A stretch of DNA of 64,000 nt. Source: Hyphomicrobiales bacterium. GTDB lineage: Bacteria; Pseudomonadota; Alphaproteobacteria; Rhizobiales; Xanthobacteraceae. Positions 42,456-50,809 of this stretch are shown here, one piece after another (the stretch's first letter is position 1; each line of letters starts with the position of its first letter). The position numbers and the translations under genes were made by a program. The notes under the pieces are model-generated. The model was not told where the DNA came from, did no database searches, and saw only the letters and a list, made by a program, of their open reading frames with translations. The stretch spans positions 295,292 to 359,291 of the forward strand of contig JAFKKH010000007.1 of NCBI GenBank assembly GCA_017305665.1. The letters are read 5' to 3'.

Positions 42456-44435
42456 ATGAACGATCCACGCACAAAGACAGGACCTGATCTCGTCGCAAGC
42501 ATTCGCGCGGCGGCCCGGCAGGAACAATTTCTTGAGGTCGTCTCTGCCGAGGAAGCGACCCGGCGCTTTCACGCCAAAATCGATCTCACGTCGCTTGGTG
42601 CCGAAGATGTCATGCTCGGGGCTGCGCTCGGGCGCGTGCTGGCCCACGATGTGGTGGCCGGAGTGGACGCACCGCCATTCGACCGTTCCAATGTCGACGG
42701 CTTTGCCGTGCGCGCCGCCGACACCTTCGGCGCGACCGAAACGAGTCCGAAGACACTCACTCTCAATCACGAAGTGATCGCTTGCGGTCATGCGCCATCG
42801 ATCGAAGTGCGGGCTGGCACGGCAACGACGATCGCGACAGGAGGCGTGATTCCGCGCGGCGCAGACGCGGTGGTGATGATCGAGCAAACCGAGTTGATCG
42901 AAGGAGGCGCGCCAGTGATCGAGGTTCGCCGCGCCGTGACGCCGGGACAGTTTGTCTCCTATGCGGGATCCGATATCGCGCGCGGAGAAACCTTGCTTCG
43001 CCGCGGCACAGTCGTCGGTTCGCGCGAGATCGGCATGCTCGCGGCGTGCGGACTTTCGTCGGTCGCGGTGGTGCGGCGGCCGAAGGTCGCCGTGCTATCG
43101 ACCGGCGACGAACTGATCGCGCCCGGCAAGCCACTGAAGCCCGCCGGCGTCTATGACAGCAATGGCGCGATCATCGCCGCAGCGGTGACCGAGGCTGGCG
43201 GCGAGCCAGTCGCGTTCGGTGCGTTCGCCGACGACGAAGCGGCGCTCGAGAGGACCTTACGCACGGCGATCGAGCAATGCGACATGGTCGTGCTGTCGGG
43301 CGGCACATCCAAAGGCGCGGGCGACCTGTCGCATCGCGTTGTGTCGGGGCTCGGCGCGCCAGGCATTCTCGTGCATGGCGTCGCGCTCAAGCCCGGCAAA
43401 CCGCTCTGTCTTGCCGCGGTCGGCGACAAACCGGTGATCGTATTGCCGGGATTTCCGACCTCGGCGATCTTTACCTTTCATACCTACGTTGCGCCGGTGA
43501 TCCGCGCGCGCGCCGGTCTCCCGGCCGATGTCGCGGAAACCGTGAAGGCGCGCGTGCCCGTGCGCCTCACCTCCGAACTTGGCCGCAAGGAATTCGCGCT
43601 CGTCGCACTGGTGCGCGGAGAAGACGGCACAGTTGCATTCCCGACCGCGAAAGGTTCCGGCTCTGTGACGAGCTTCTCACAGGCCGACGGCTTCATCGAA
43701 ATCGATGCGCTCGCCTCATCGCTTAATGCCAATACCGACGCGGACGTGACGCTGATCGGTGGCACCGTGCGCGCACCCGATCTCGTCATCATGGGCAGCC
43801 ACGATATCGCCCTCGACGTTGTCACCGGTGCGTTGTCGGCGCGCGGTTTTCGTGCGCGCGTCATCGCGGTCGGCAGCCAGGGCGGTGTCTCGGCATTGAA
43901 GCGGGGTGAATGCGATATCGCGCCGACCCACCTCGTCGACCCCGAGACCGGCCGCTACAATACGCACCTCGCCGACAAGAACCATGATCTGATGCCGGGC
44001 TGGCAGCGCAGCCAGGGCATCATGTTTCGCAAGGGCGATACGCGGTTCGAGGGTAAGAATGCGCAGCAGGCGCTCGCCGCCGCGCTGGCGGATGCATCCT
44101 GCCTGATGGTCAATCGCAATGCCGGCTCGGGTACGCGCGTGCTGATCGACAAGCTGCTGAACGGCGCGCGGCCGCCGGGCTATTCCAATCAGCCGAAGTC
44201 GCACAATGCGGTGGCGGTCTCGATCGCGCAGAAGCGGTCTGACTGGGGTGTGGGCATCGAGCCGGTGGCCCACCTCTACGGCCTCGATTTCATCCCGGTG
44301 TCGCCGGAACATTTCGATTTTCTGGTCGCTGCGGCGCGCCGCGACCGGCCTGCGGTCAAGGCATTCCTTGAGGCTCTGGAAGACCCTGCAATACGCAAGG
44401 ATATTGCTGCACTCGGTATGCGCTTTTCAGACTGA
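42456..44435 (+). CDS. MoeA fused to a periplasmic-binding-protein-like (PBP) domain
   Basis: A 659-residue protein. The first 420 residues are a full MoeA (RSNVDGFAVRAAD, AVLSTGDELIAPG, LSGGTSKGAGDLSH, VLPGFPTSAIFTFHTY) with the key motifs intact. Residues about 435-655 form a type II PBP-like domain (VIMGSHDIALDVVTGALSARG, IAVGSQGGVSALKRGECDIAP, LMVNRNAGSGTRVLIDKLL) related to ModA/TupA-like and LysR effector domains. No signal peptide is present, so it is cytosolic. The fusion suggests an insertase that senses or delivers an oxyanion directly. It is downstream of the degenerate MoeA-like gene and convergent with tupAB. Confidence 0.82.
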   Translation: MNDPRTKTGPDLVASIRAAARQEQFLEVVSAEEATRRFHAKIDLTSLGAEDVMLGAALGRVLAHDVVAGVDAPPFDRSNVDGFAVRAADTFGATETSPKTLTLNHEVIACGHAPSIEVRAGTATTIATGGVIPRGADAVVMIEQTELIEGGAPVIEVRRAVTPGQFVSYAGSDIARGETLLRRGTVVGSREIGMLAACGLSSVAVVRRPKVAVLSTGDELIAPGKPLKPAGVYDSNGAIIAAAVTEAGGEPVAFGAFADDEAALERTLRTAIEQCDMVVLSGGTSKGAGDLSHRVVSGLGAPGILVHGVALKPGKPLCLAAVGDKPVIVLPGFPTSAIFTFHTYVAPVIRARAGLPADVAETVKARVPVRLTSELGRKEFALVALVRGEDGTVAFPTAKGSGSVTSFSQADGFIEIDALASSLNANTDADVTLIGGTVRAPDLVIMGSHDIALDVVTGALSARGFRARVIAVGSQGGVSALKRGECDIAPTHLVDPETGRYNTHLADKNHDLMPGWQRSQGIMFRKGDTRFEGKNAQQALAAALADASCLMVNRNAGSGTRVLIDKLLNGARPPGYSNQPKSHNAVAVSIAQKRSDWGVGIEPVAHLYGLDFIPVSPEHFDFLVAAARRDRPAVKAFLEALEDPAIRKDIAALGMRFSD

Positions 44436-44478
44436 GCTACGGTCGCGGTTCAGCTGGATTGCCCTAGACTTGCGTCCC

Positions 44479-45312
44479 TCAGGCACCGGGATCATTCGCA
44501 TTGGGATAGAAAAGCTGCTGGCCGTTGATCTTGAAGCCCGCAATTGCACTCTGGCCTTCCGCCGAAATCAACCAATCGATAAAGCGCTGACCAGCTTCCT
44601 TTTTCACCGAGGGATGCTTGGCCGGATTCACGAGCATCACTCCATATTGATTGAAGAGACGCTTGTCGCCTTCGACGAGAACCGTGAGATCGCCGCGATT
44701 TTTGAAGGCCAGCCATGTGCCTCGATCCGAAAGCACATAGGAATTTGATGCCGACGCCATGTTTAGCGCCGCTCCCATACCTTGACCGATTTCCTTGTAC
44801 CAAGGGCCGTGGTCTTTCGCGATGTCGATTCCCGCAGCCTTCCAAAGCTTGAGCTCGGCGATATGGGTACCGGAACGGTCTCCTCGTGAGACGAACTGAG
44901 CCCCTTTCGTCTTGATCGCCTGAAGTGCAGTCACAACGTCCTTGCCCTTGACTCCTGCGGGATCGTCTTTGGGGCCGACAACGACAAAATCATTGTACAT
45001 TACGGGATAGCGTTTCACGCCAAACCCTTCAGCGAGAAACTTTTCCTCCGCCGATTTGGCGTGAACAAACACCACATCGGCGTCGCCGCGGCGCGCGGTA
45101 TCGAGGGCCTGGCCGGTGCCTTGGGCCAACACCTTCACCTCGATGCCGGTCTTTTGTTTGACGATTGGCAGCAGATAGCCGAACAGGCCGCTGTCCTGCG
45201 TGGACGTCGTTGACGCAACGACAATCGTTTGATCCTGCGCGAGGGCCTGAGTGTTTATCAGGGCCAGCACAAGGGCAACAAAGAGACTGAGTGCGGCGAG
45301 CGAGCGGTTCAT
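44479..45312 (-). CDS. tupA: Tungstate ABC transporter substrate-binding protein TupA
   Basis: A 277-residue periplasmic binding protein. A Sec signal (MNRSLAALSLFVALVLALI...ALA) is followed by the TupA motif TIVVASTTSTQDSGLFGYLLP, whose TTTS residues bind tungstate tightly. The later SRGDRSGTHIAELKLW segment is also typical. The start ATG 45312 has GGAG at six bases. It lies downstream of the permease TupB on the same strand, with 25 bp between. The neighbouring MoeA paralogues and the formate dehydrogenase suggest the metal is used in a tungsten or molybdenum enzyme encoded here. Confidence 0.88.
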   Translation of the reverse strand: MNRSLAALSLFVALVLALINTQALAQDQTIVVASTTSTQDSGLFGYLLPIVKQKTGIEVKVLAQGTGQALDTARRGDADVVFVHAKSAEEKFLAEGFGVKRYPVMYNDFVVVGPKDDPAGVKGKDVVTALQAIKTKGAQFVSRGDRSGTHIAELKLWKAAGIDIAKDHGPWYKEIGQGMGAALNMASASNSYVLSDRGTWLAFKNRGDLTVLVEGDKRLFNQYGVMLVNPAKHPSVKKEAGQRFIDWLISAEGQSAIAGFKINGQQLFYPNANDPGA

Positions 45313-45337
45313 CGTTGTCTCCAAGGCAATATCGGAT

Positions 45338-46036
45338 TTAGCGGCCCATCAGGACACGACTGAAGAAAAAGCTCAACGCGCTAACGGTCATTGAAAGGAC
45401 CACAAGGATGATGCCAAGGGCAAGCGCGAAGCTCAAATCTCCCTTGCTGGTCTCCAATGCGATGGCCGTCGTCATCGTGCGGGTGTGGCCCCTCACGTTT
45501 CCACCGACGATCATGATCGCGCCGACCTCGGCAATGGCCCGGCCAAATGCGGCGAGGAAGGCGGTCAGCAACCCCTCACGGCCGATACGCATGACCGTGC
45601 ACGCCGCGCGTGCACGCGAGGCCCCGTCGACGAGGAGCGCATCGCCGTAGCTGGCCCATACATCAACGATCGTCCTATGGACGAGCGCAACGACGATGGG
45701 CACACCGAGAATTGTTTGTGCGATGATCATGGCTACGGGCGTAAACAAAATCCCGAGCGATCCGAGTGGTCCGGATCGGGATAGCAGGATGTAAACGGCA
45801 AGACCTATCACGACCGGCGGCAACCCGAGCAATGCATTGGCGACAACGATGAAGGCCGTTTTGCCGGGGATGCGATAGATGGCCAAGGCTGCGCCGAGAG
45901 GCGCGCCGATTGCGAAAGCGATGAAGCTTGCCGTGAGGCTTACACTGAGCGAGAGCGAAACAATCTCGCGCAAGTCCGTATCGGCGTGGCCGATAAGGCT
46001 GACGGCTGTCTCAATCGCTTTGGCAAAGTCGTTCAT
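45338..46036 (-). CDS. tupB: Tungstate ABC transporter permease TupB
   Basis: A 232-residue permease with five to six hydrophobic helices and the EAA-type coupling loop DALLVDGASRARAACTVMRIGREGLLTAFLAAFGRAIAEVG, which fits the ModB/TupB group. The start ATG 46036 gives the normal length of TupB (about 230 aa); the longer open frame upstream reaches into non-coding sequence. No TupC ATPase is encoded next to it or elsewhere in the window, so the ATPase must come from another locus. Confidence 0.86.
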   Translation of the reverse strand: MNDFAKAIETAVSLIGHADTDLREIVSLSLSVSLTASFIAFAIGAPLGAALAIYRIPGKTAFIVVANALLGLPPVVIGLAVYILLSRSGPLGSLGILFTPVAMIIAQTILGVPIVVALVHRTIVDVWASYGDALLVDGASRARAACTVMRIGREGLLTAFLAAFGRAIAEVGAIMIVGGNVRGHTRTMTTAIALETSKGDLSFALALGIILVVLSMTVSALSFFFSRVLMGR

Positions 46037-46150
46037 CCCGTATAGCCTCGGCCTACCGGCGAAAGAACGCTCTACACGAAAAGCCGAGCATTGGCACTGG
46101 CGTCGTGTCGCCGCCCCAAGCACGGCCCTTATCGTGGCTACAGCAGCGAA

Positions 46151-46210
46151 ATTGGGAGAGAACCGGAATCCAGGTTGGATGGAGGCCCGCTTTGCGCCAG
46201 AAGCTGACAA
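46151..46210 (-). repeat. Possible Nitrobacteraceae-type short interspersed repeat
   Basis: In the 206-bp gap between tupB and the DHDPS-like gene, the minus strand could encode MSASGAKRASIQPGFRFSPN. Short reading frames beginning MSASGAKR recur, as I recall, in spurious ORFs of Bradyrhizobium-type genomes and mark a dispersed non-coding repeat. This is a recollection-based call. Confidence 0.25.
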
Positions 46211-46242
46211 CCACCGGTCCGTCGCGGAAAATGCATTCCTGC

Positions 46243-47184
46243 CTACTTGGCAGCCAAACCAACAAATCGATCTATGCGATCCTGCGTGCTCTTTAATGCC
46301 GTCAACATTCTGGCTCTCTCTTCGTTTGCCAAGGGCATCAACGGCGGCCGAACTCGCGCGTTAGTAAAAATGCCTCCCGCAGCCAGAATCTCCTTCAAGC
46401 GCGCACGAAAGTCACGAAAGGGTGGGGCATATACGGCGTTTGCAAGAGGCAGCAACGCCTCTTGCAGGCCCGTTGCGACGTCGTGATGCCGATTGTCGAA
46501 CATCCGGACGTAGGAGCGCGGGTTAAGGCACGCACAAATCGATGTCGCGCCATGGACTCCCATCTTCAGGAAATCGAGGATCTTCAGGTCGGAATCGATC
46601 AGAATCTTGAGCGGCGAGTCGGGCACCAGGAAACGCGCGCCGTCGCCGTGATAGAAATCGGCCTCCGCGACCGAATCCTTGATCGCGACGACGCCCGGCA
46701 CGTCGCACAGCCGCTTCATGATCTCGATTCCGAACGTCGGACTAAGCGTTGCCGGCGTCCGGAATGCGATCATGGGCAGCGCAGAGGCCCGTGCGATGGC
46801 GCCGAAATATGCCGCCGGCATCTCGGGATCCAGGGGCGCGCCGCCGAACGCCGGATGCGGAACCACTAGCAGCGCCGCGGCCCCGGCTTTTTCGGCACGT
46901 GTGGCCTCAGCTACGGCAGCGTCGGTGTTGGCGCCATAGATGGTGGCGATCACGGGAAGTGTGGCACCGACCCGCCCGATAGCGAAGCGCAACGTGCCAT
47001 CACGTTCGGCCTCGCTAAGATGGCCGCCCTCGCTCATCATCGCGTTGACGAGCAGGCCGGTCAGCCCGGTCCCGACCAACTCTTGCAGGTGCCGTTCGTA
47101 GGAGTCCCAATCGATGGCACCGTCATCCGAAAACGGCGTGACGGCGCCTGTGATGATGCCCGACCAAGTCCTGATCTCCGGCAT
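46243..47184 (-). CDS. DHDPS/NAL-family lyase with altered active site
   Basis: A 313-residue class I aldolase of the dihydrodipicolinate synthase family. The Schiff-base lysine is in VVAIKDSVAEAD. The substrate motif normally GTTGE reads NAMMSEGGHLS, and the catalytic tyrosine of the YNxP motif is phenylalanine (MIAFRTPATLS). The PPYY segment is PHPAF. The chemistry therefore probably differs from pyruvate condensation with a sugar aldehyde; related members include KDG aldolases, hydratase-aldolases and 4-deoxy-5-ketoglucarate dehydratases. It is the last gene of a leftward group with a Liv-type binding protein, a second DHDPS-family enzyme and an enolase-superfamily protein. Confidence 0.8.
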   Translation of the reverse strand: MPEIRTWSGIITGAVTPFSDDGAIDWDSYERHLQELVGTGLTGLLVNAMMSEGGHLSEAERDGTLRFAIGRVGATLPVIATIYGANTDAAVAEATRAEKAGAAALLVVPHPAFGGAPLDPEMPAAYFGAIARASALPMIAFRTPATLSPTFGIEIMKRLCDVPGVVAIKDSVAEADFYHGDGARFLVPDSPLKILIDSDLKILDFLKMGVHGATSICACLNPRSYVRMFDNRHHDVATGLQEALLPLANAVYAPPFRDFRARLKEILAAGGIFTNARVRPPLMPLANEERARMLTALKSTQDRIDRFVGLAAK

Positions 47185-47203
47185 GGATCACTCCTCGACT
47201 GGT

Positions 47204-48427
47204 TTACCGCCCCGCGGCTTTCACCAGCGGGCAGCCTCCCTCGGCCAGCGGACGAAAGGCGCGCTCACCTGGAATGGTATCCACGAGATTATAGAGATCC
47301 CATGGCCCCTCCGATTCTGCAGGAGTTTTAACGCGGAACAGATAGGCCGGGGGCGTGTAGCGGCCGTCGATACGAATCCTGCCTTTGCCGAACAGCGGAT
47401 CGTCGGTGGGAATCTCCTTCATCTTCGCCACGACCTTGGCACCGTCCTTGACGTCGCCTTTCAGTGCCGCTGCCGCCTTCAGATAGTGTAGCGTAACACC
47501 ATAGACGCCAGCCTGCGGCATGGAGGGCACTGCATGGTTCTTCATCTGCTTTGCGAACCGCGCGGAGAAGGTACGCGTAGCGTCATTGAGATCCCAGTAG
47601 AACGTTTCGGTGAGACTAAGCCCCTGCCCTGATTGTGTGCCGAGAGCCTTGACGTCCGGCAGGAACATCAGGAGCGACGCAATCTTTTGTCCCGACCGCG
47701 TGAGGCCGAACTCTGCCGCCTGCTTGATCGAATTGGTGGCATCGCTGCCGGCATTGGCAAAGCCGATCACGTCCGCACCGGAGGCCTGGGCCTGAAGCAG
47801 GAACGACGAGAAGTCCGACGACGAGAGAGGATGACGGACATGGCCCAAAACTTTGCCACCGGCCTTCTCCACCGCGGCGGTGGTGTCGCGTTCGAGCGCC
47901 AGGCCGAACGCATAGTCGGCTGTAATGAAGAACCAGGTCTTGCCGCCCGCCTTCGTCATTGCGGTTCCCGTGCTGTTGGCAAGTGCATAGGTGTCGTACG
48001 TCCATTGTACGGTGTTCGCCGTACACGCTGTCCCGGTGAGATCCGACGTGCCGGCACTGGCGATCAAGGCGACGTTGTTCTTACTGTGGATCAGTTGGTT
48101 GACCGCGAGTGCGACACCGGAGCTGCCAAGACCGACAATGGCGTCGACCTTATCTTCATCGATCCACTTGCGCGCGATATTGACCCCCACATCAGGCTTA
48201 TTGAGATGATCTGCGGTGATGACCTTGATCTTCCATCCCTTGGCCAAGAGTCCTGAATCCTCGATCGCCATTCGGGTCGCGACGGTCGACCCTTCGCCTG
48301 TCGCATCGGCGTAAAGCCCCGAATAGTCTTCGAGGACTCCCAGCGTCAGAGTCGGCTGTTCCGCATTCGCCGCGATCGCGCCGACGAGGCACGCAACCGC
48401 TGTGGCCATTGCATAAAGCTTTCGCAT
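47204..48427 (-). CDS. Orphan Liv-type periplasmic ligand-binding protein
   Basis: A 407-residue type I binding protein. ATG 48427, with a strong GGAGGAGGAG upstream, starts a Sec signal (MRKLYAMATAVACLVGAIAANA). The mature protein shows LTLGVLEDYSGLYADATGEG, NIARKWIDEDKVDAIVGLGSSG and FFITADYAFGLALERDTTA, as in Liv-type proteins for aromatic or hydroxy acids. No LivHMGF genes are next to it, so it must work with permeases encoded elsewhere or act as a sensor/chemoreceptor ligand carrier. It lies between the two DHDPS-family genes, suggesting that its ligand is their substrate. Confidence 0.84.
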   Translation of the reverse strand: MRKLYAMATAVACLVGAIAANAEQPTLTLGVLEDYSGLYADATGEGSTVATRMAIEDSGLLAKGWKIKVITADHLNKPDVGVNIARKWIDEDKVDAIVGLGSSGVALAVNQLIHSKNNVALIASAGTSDLTGTACTANTVQWTYDTYALANSTGTAMTKAGGKTWFFITADYAFGLALERDTTAAVEKAGGKVLGHVRHPLSSSDFSSFLLQAQASGADVIGFANAGSDATNSIKQAAEFGLTRSGQKIASLLMFLPDVKALGTQSGQGLSLTETFYWDLNDATRTFSARFAKQMKNHAVPSMPQAGVYGVTLHYLKAAAALKGDVKDGAKVVAKMKEIPTDDPLFGKGRIRIDGRYTPPAYLFRVKTPAESEGPWDLYNLVDTIPGERAFRPLAEGGCPLVKAAGR

Positions 48428-48473
48428 GATCTCCTCCTCCTGATGTTGTTTGATTTGAGTCAGTAACCGGCAA

Positions 48474-49412
48474 TCAGCCGGCTGCTTGCGCCCGTATTTT
48501 CGGCTGCATCCAGTTGCCACCGTCGAGAGCGGCAATGATCTGCGACAACCGCGCACGATCATCGGGACCGAGCGGCCGCATCGGCCGTCGCGGCGGCCCG
48601 ACCGGCCGCCCAGCTATGTCGAGGCCGCTGTGGGCGACGCGGATATGCGACTTGGCGCAGATGAACTCGCAGAGAGGAAACAGCTCGTCCCAGAGCTGTT
48701 GCGCCACGATTGCATCGCGCTCGCGCGTCGCGGCTTGAAAAAAGGACATGGCAAGTTTTGGCGCGAAGTTGGTGCAGACCGGCGCCCATCCCGTGGCTCC
48801 GGCGCTGAATGCCTGCAGGCTGGTCGATTCCCAGCCGGCAATGAGTGTCACGGTATCACCGAGAAGCGCTCTGATCGCACTGATGCGCGACAGATCACCG
48901 GTGCTTTCCTTGATGCAGTCGATGTTATCCAGTTTGGCGAGTTGCGCCAGGAAATCTGGTTTCATGTCGACGCCGGTGGTCCACGGATTATTGTAAACAC
49001 AAATCGGCAACTTCACTGCGCGCGCAACACGCTCATAGTGATCCCGCACCTCGTCCTGCGTGAGTGGCCAATACGACACCGGCAGAACCATGATCCCGTC
49101 GCACCCCGCGTCCTGCGCGGCCTGTGAGAGCGAAATGCATGCCGACGTTGTTCGGGTGCCTGTACCGGCAATCACGGCAATTCGTCCCGCAGCGTGCTTG
49201 ACCACGAGCGCGGTGGTTTTCTTCATTTCGTCGTCGGTGAACGAGCCGTTGCCGCCGGTGCTGCCGAAAACGCAAATGCCATCCACACCATTCTCGATCT
49301 GGTAGTCGATCTCTTCACGCAATCGCTTTTCGTCGATTGTCTCGCCATCCGCTGTGGTCGGCGTCGGCAGAAACGTGAAAACGCGAGACCAGAACCCCTG
49401 TTGTTTGCTCAT
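48474..49412 (-). CDS. DHDPS/NAL-family lyase or dehydratase
   Basis: A 312-residue class I aldolase. Schiff-base Lys is in DCIKESTGDLSR, the YNxP tyrosine is intact (PICVYNNPWTTG), and GSTGGNGSF replaces GTTGE at the substrate loop. This fits the branch that includes 5-dehydro-4-deoxyglucarate dehydratase, KDG aldolase and trans-o-hydroxybenzylidenepyruvate hydratase-aldolase. It lies 33 bp downstream of the enolase-superfamily gene and 46 bp upstream of the orphan binding protein. It probably acts on the product of that enolase-superfamily protein. Confidence 0.82.
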   Translation of the reverse strand: MSKQQGFWSRVFTFLPTPTTADGETIDEKRLREEIDYQIENGVDGICVFGSTGGNGSFTDDEMKKTTALVVKHAAGRIAVIAGTGTRTTSACISLSQAAQDAGCDGIMVLPVSYWPLTQDEVRDHYERVARAVKLPICVYNNPWTTGVDMKPDFLAQLAKLDNIDCIKESTGDLSRISAIRALLGDTVTLIAGWESTSLQAFSAGATGWAPVCTNFAPKLAMSFFQAATRERDAIVAQQLWDELFPLCEFICAKSHIRVAHSGLDIAGRPVGPPRRPMRPLGPDDRARLSQIIAALDGGNWMQPKIRAQAAG

Positions 49413-49445
49413 TGTCTTCTCTCCTCGGCTATGTTTTTGAATTGA

Positions 49446-50630
49446 TCAGTGCAGCGGCAACCGGCGGTACTGACCGGGCGCATCGGGATCGCGGAAATAG
49501 TTATAAGGACCGTCGCGCAGGTAACGCTCGTGGCCGCGGCGCAGGCGTTCCGGCGACAACGTCACGCCAAGGCCGTAGCCTTCGGGCACGCGGACCACAT
49601 TGTTCTTCGGATTGAACGGACCTTCCTCGATCACGTCGTCGACCTGCCAGTGCAGAATGCACTGACCAGGTTCGGTGACCCATGGCGTCGCTGCGATCAA
49701 ATGCAGGTACGCGGCGATGCCGATTCCGGTCTCACCACTAAAACACCACCAGCCGATTCCGGTCCGCTCACAAGCCGCGATGAAGCGCACCGCGCGCGAG
49801 ATGCCGCCCAGCACAGCAAGATTGGTGACGAATGAATCGGGTACTCCGAGGCGAAGGGCCCTTTGCAGATCGACGGTGTGGGTCGAGAACGAAATAGAGC
49901 TGTGCTGCCGTAGCTTCGCCATGCCTTCGAGCGTTGCGACCGGGTCTTCGTAGTTGCGGATGTTGTATGGCTCTATCTCGGCCAGGATCCGCCGGGCCGT
50001 CGGTAGCGACCACGACATATTTCCATCGAGCCTGAGCAACGCGGTATCGCCGATCGCATGGCGGATGGCCTTCACGGAAGCGATCTCAAGCATCGGATCA
50101 CCAAGCTGAAGCTTCCCTTCGAACATGGTAGAGCCGTGCTGGTCCGTCATGCTGGCGCAATAATCGGCGATTGCGTGCGGCGTGCGCTCGCCGCCGATGC
50201 CGTTACGACTCTGGCGAAACGCAAAGTACTCCGCGAATGGAATGTCCTTCCGGAACGCTCCACCCAGCAGCATGTAGAGCGGCTGACGGAATGCTTTGCC
50301 GCGGATATCCCAAAGGCCGATTTCGATCCCGCCGAACGCACGCAGCACCGTGCTGTCACCGGTGTTCGGCATGACCTGAAGGTCAGGAACGCACGCGCGC
50401 TCGCAGGCTTGAATGTCGAGTGGATCGAGCCCGGTCAGCGCCTGGGCGAGATGATCGTTGATGACCGCTGCGCATTCCGGTGACGGCGCCTCGCCCAGCC
50501 CCGTGATGCCCTCGTCGGTAAGCACCTCGATGACGACCTTGGTGTCGCCCGGATAGGTCCCGACGGCAAACAGGAATGGAACGACCAAAGGAATATTGAC
50601 CGCTGTAGCCCTGACCCCGGTGATTTTCAT
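49446..50630 (-). CDS. Enolase-superfamily (mandelate racemase/muconate lactonizing-like) protein
   Basis: A 394-residue protein with the capping domain (MKITGVRATAVNIPLVVPF) and barrel. Two metal ligands are recognisable: Asp in LRLDGNMSW and Glu in NYEDPV. The catalytic KxK motif reads EGKLQLGD, so one Lys is replaced by Gln. The opposite-face Lys of the muconate-lactonizing group is missing (NLAVLGGI instead of NxKxxxxGG), and the His-Asp dyad of mandelate racemase is not seen. It probably remains related to acid sugar dehydratases but with changed chemistry. The start at 50630 has GGGGAGG two to three bases upstream. It heads the leftward operon, divergent from a GntR regulator. Confidence 0.78.
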   Translation of the reverse strand: MKITGVRATAVNIPLVVPFLFAVGTYPGDTKVVIEVLTDEGITGLGEAPSPECAAVINDHLAQALTGLDPLDIQACERACVPDLQVMPNTGDSTVLRAFGGIEIGLWDIRGKAFRQPLYMLLGGAFRKDIPFAEYFAFRQSRNGIGGERTPHAIADYCASMTDQHGSTMFEGKLQLGDPMLEIASVKAIRHAIGDTALLRLDGNMSWSLPTARRILAEIEPYNIRNYEDPVATLEGMAKLRQHSSISFSTHTVDLQRALRLGVPDSFVTNLAVLGGISRAVRFIAACERTGIGWWCFSGETGIGIAAYLHLIAATPWVTEPGQCILHWQVDDVIEEGPFNPKNNVVRVPEGYGLGVTLSPERLRRGHERYLRDGPYNYFRDPDAPGQYRRLPLH

Positions 50631-50809
50631 GACCTCCCCTCCCTCCAGGCGGCCGGGCTCTTGGTCGGCCCAGTTGGACGACCCAATCACATATCAGGCT
50701 GTCTGACAAGTAGGCAGCCAGCTATAAGATTACCGGGCTGCCTTGCGGGAATCTGGCCGCTTTCGTAAGAGGACCCCGCTGGCATCAAGAGATTGAGAAA
50801 GTTGCGCCG

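Noticed and set aside
50700-50708. TGTCTGACA as the GntR operator
   Set aside because: Only four bases per arm and it does not fit the T-N-GT-N-AC-N-A frame of FadR-type sites; mentioned in the GntR entry but not listed as a site.
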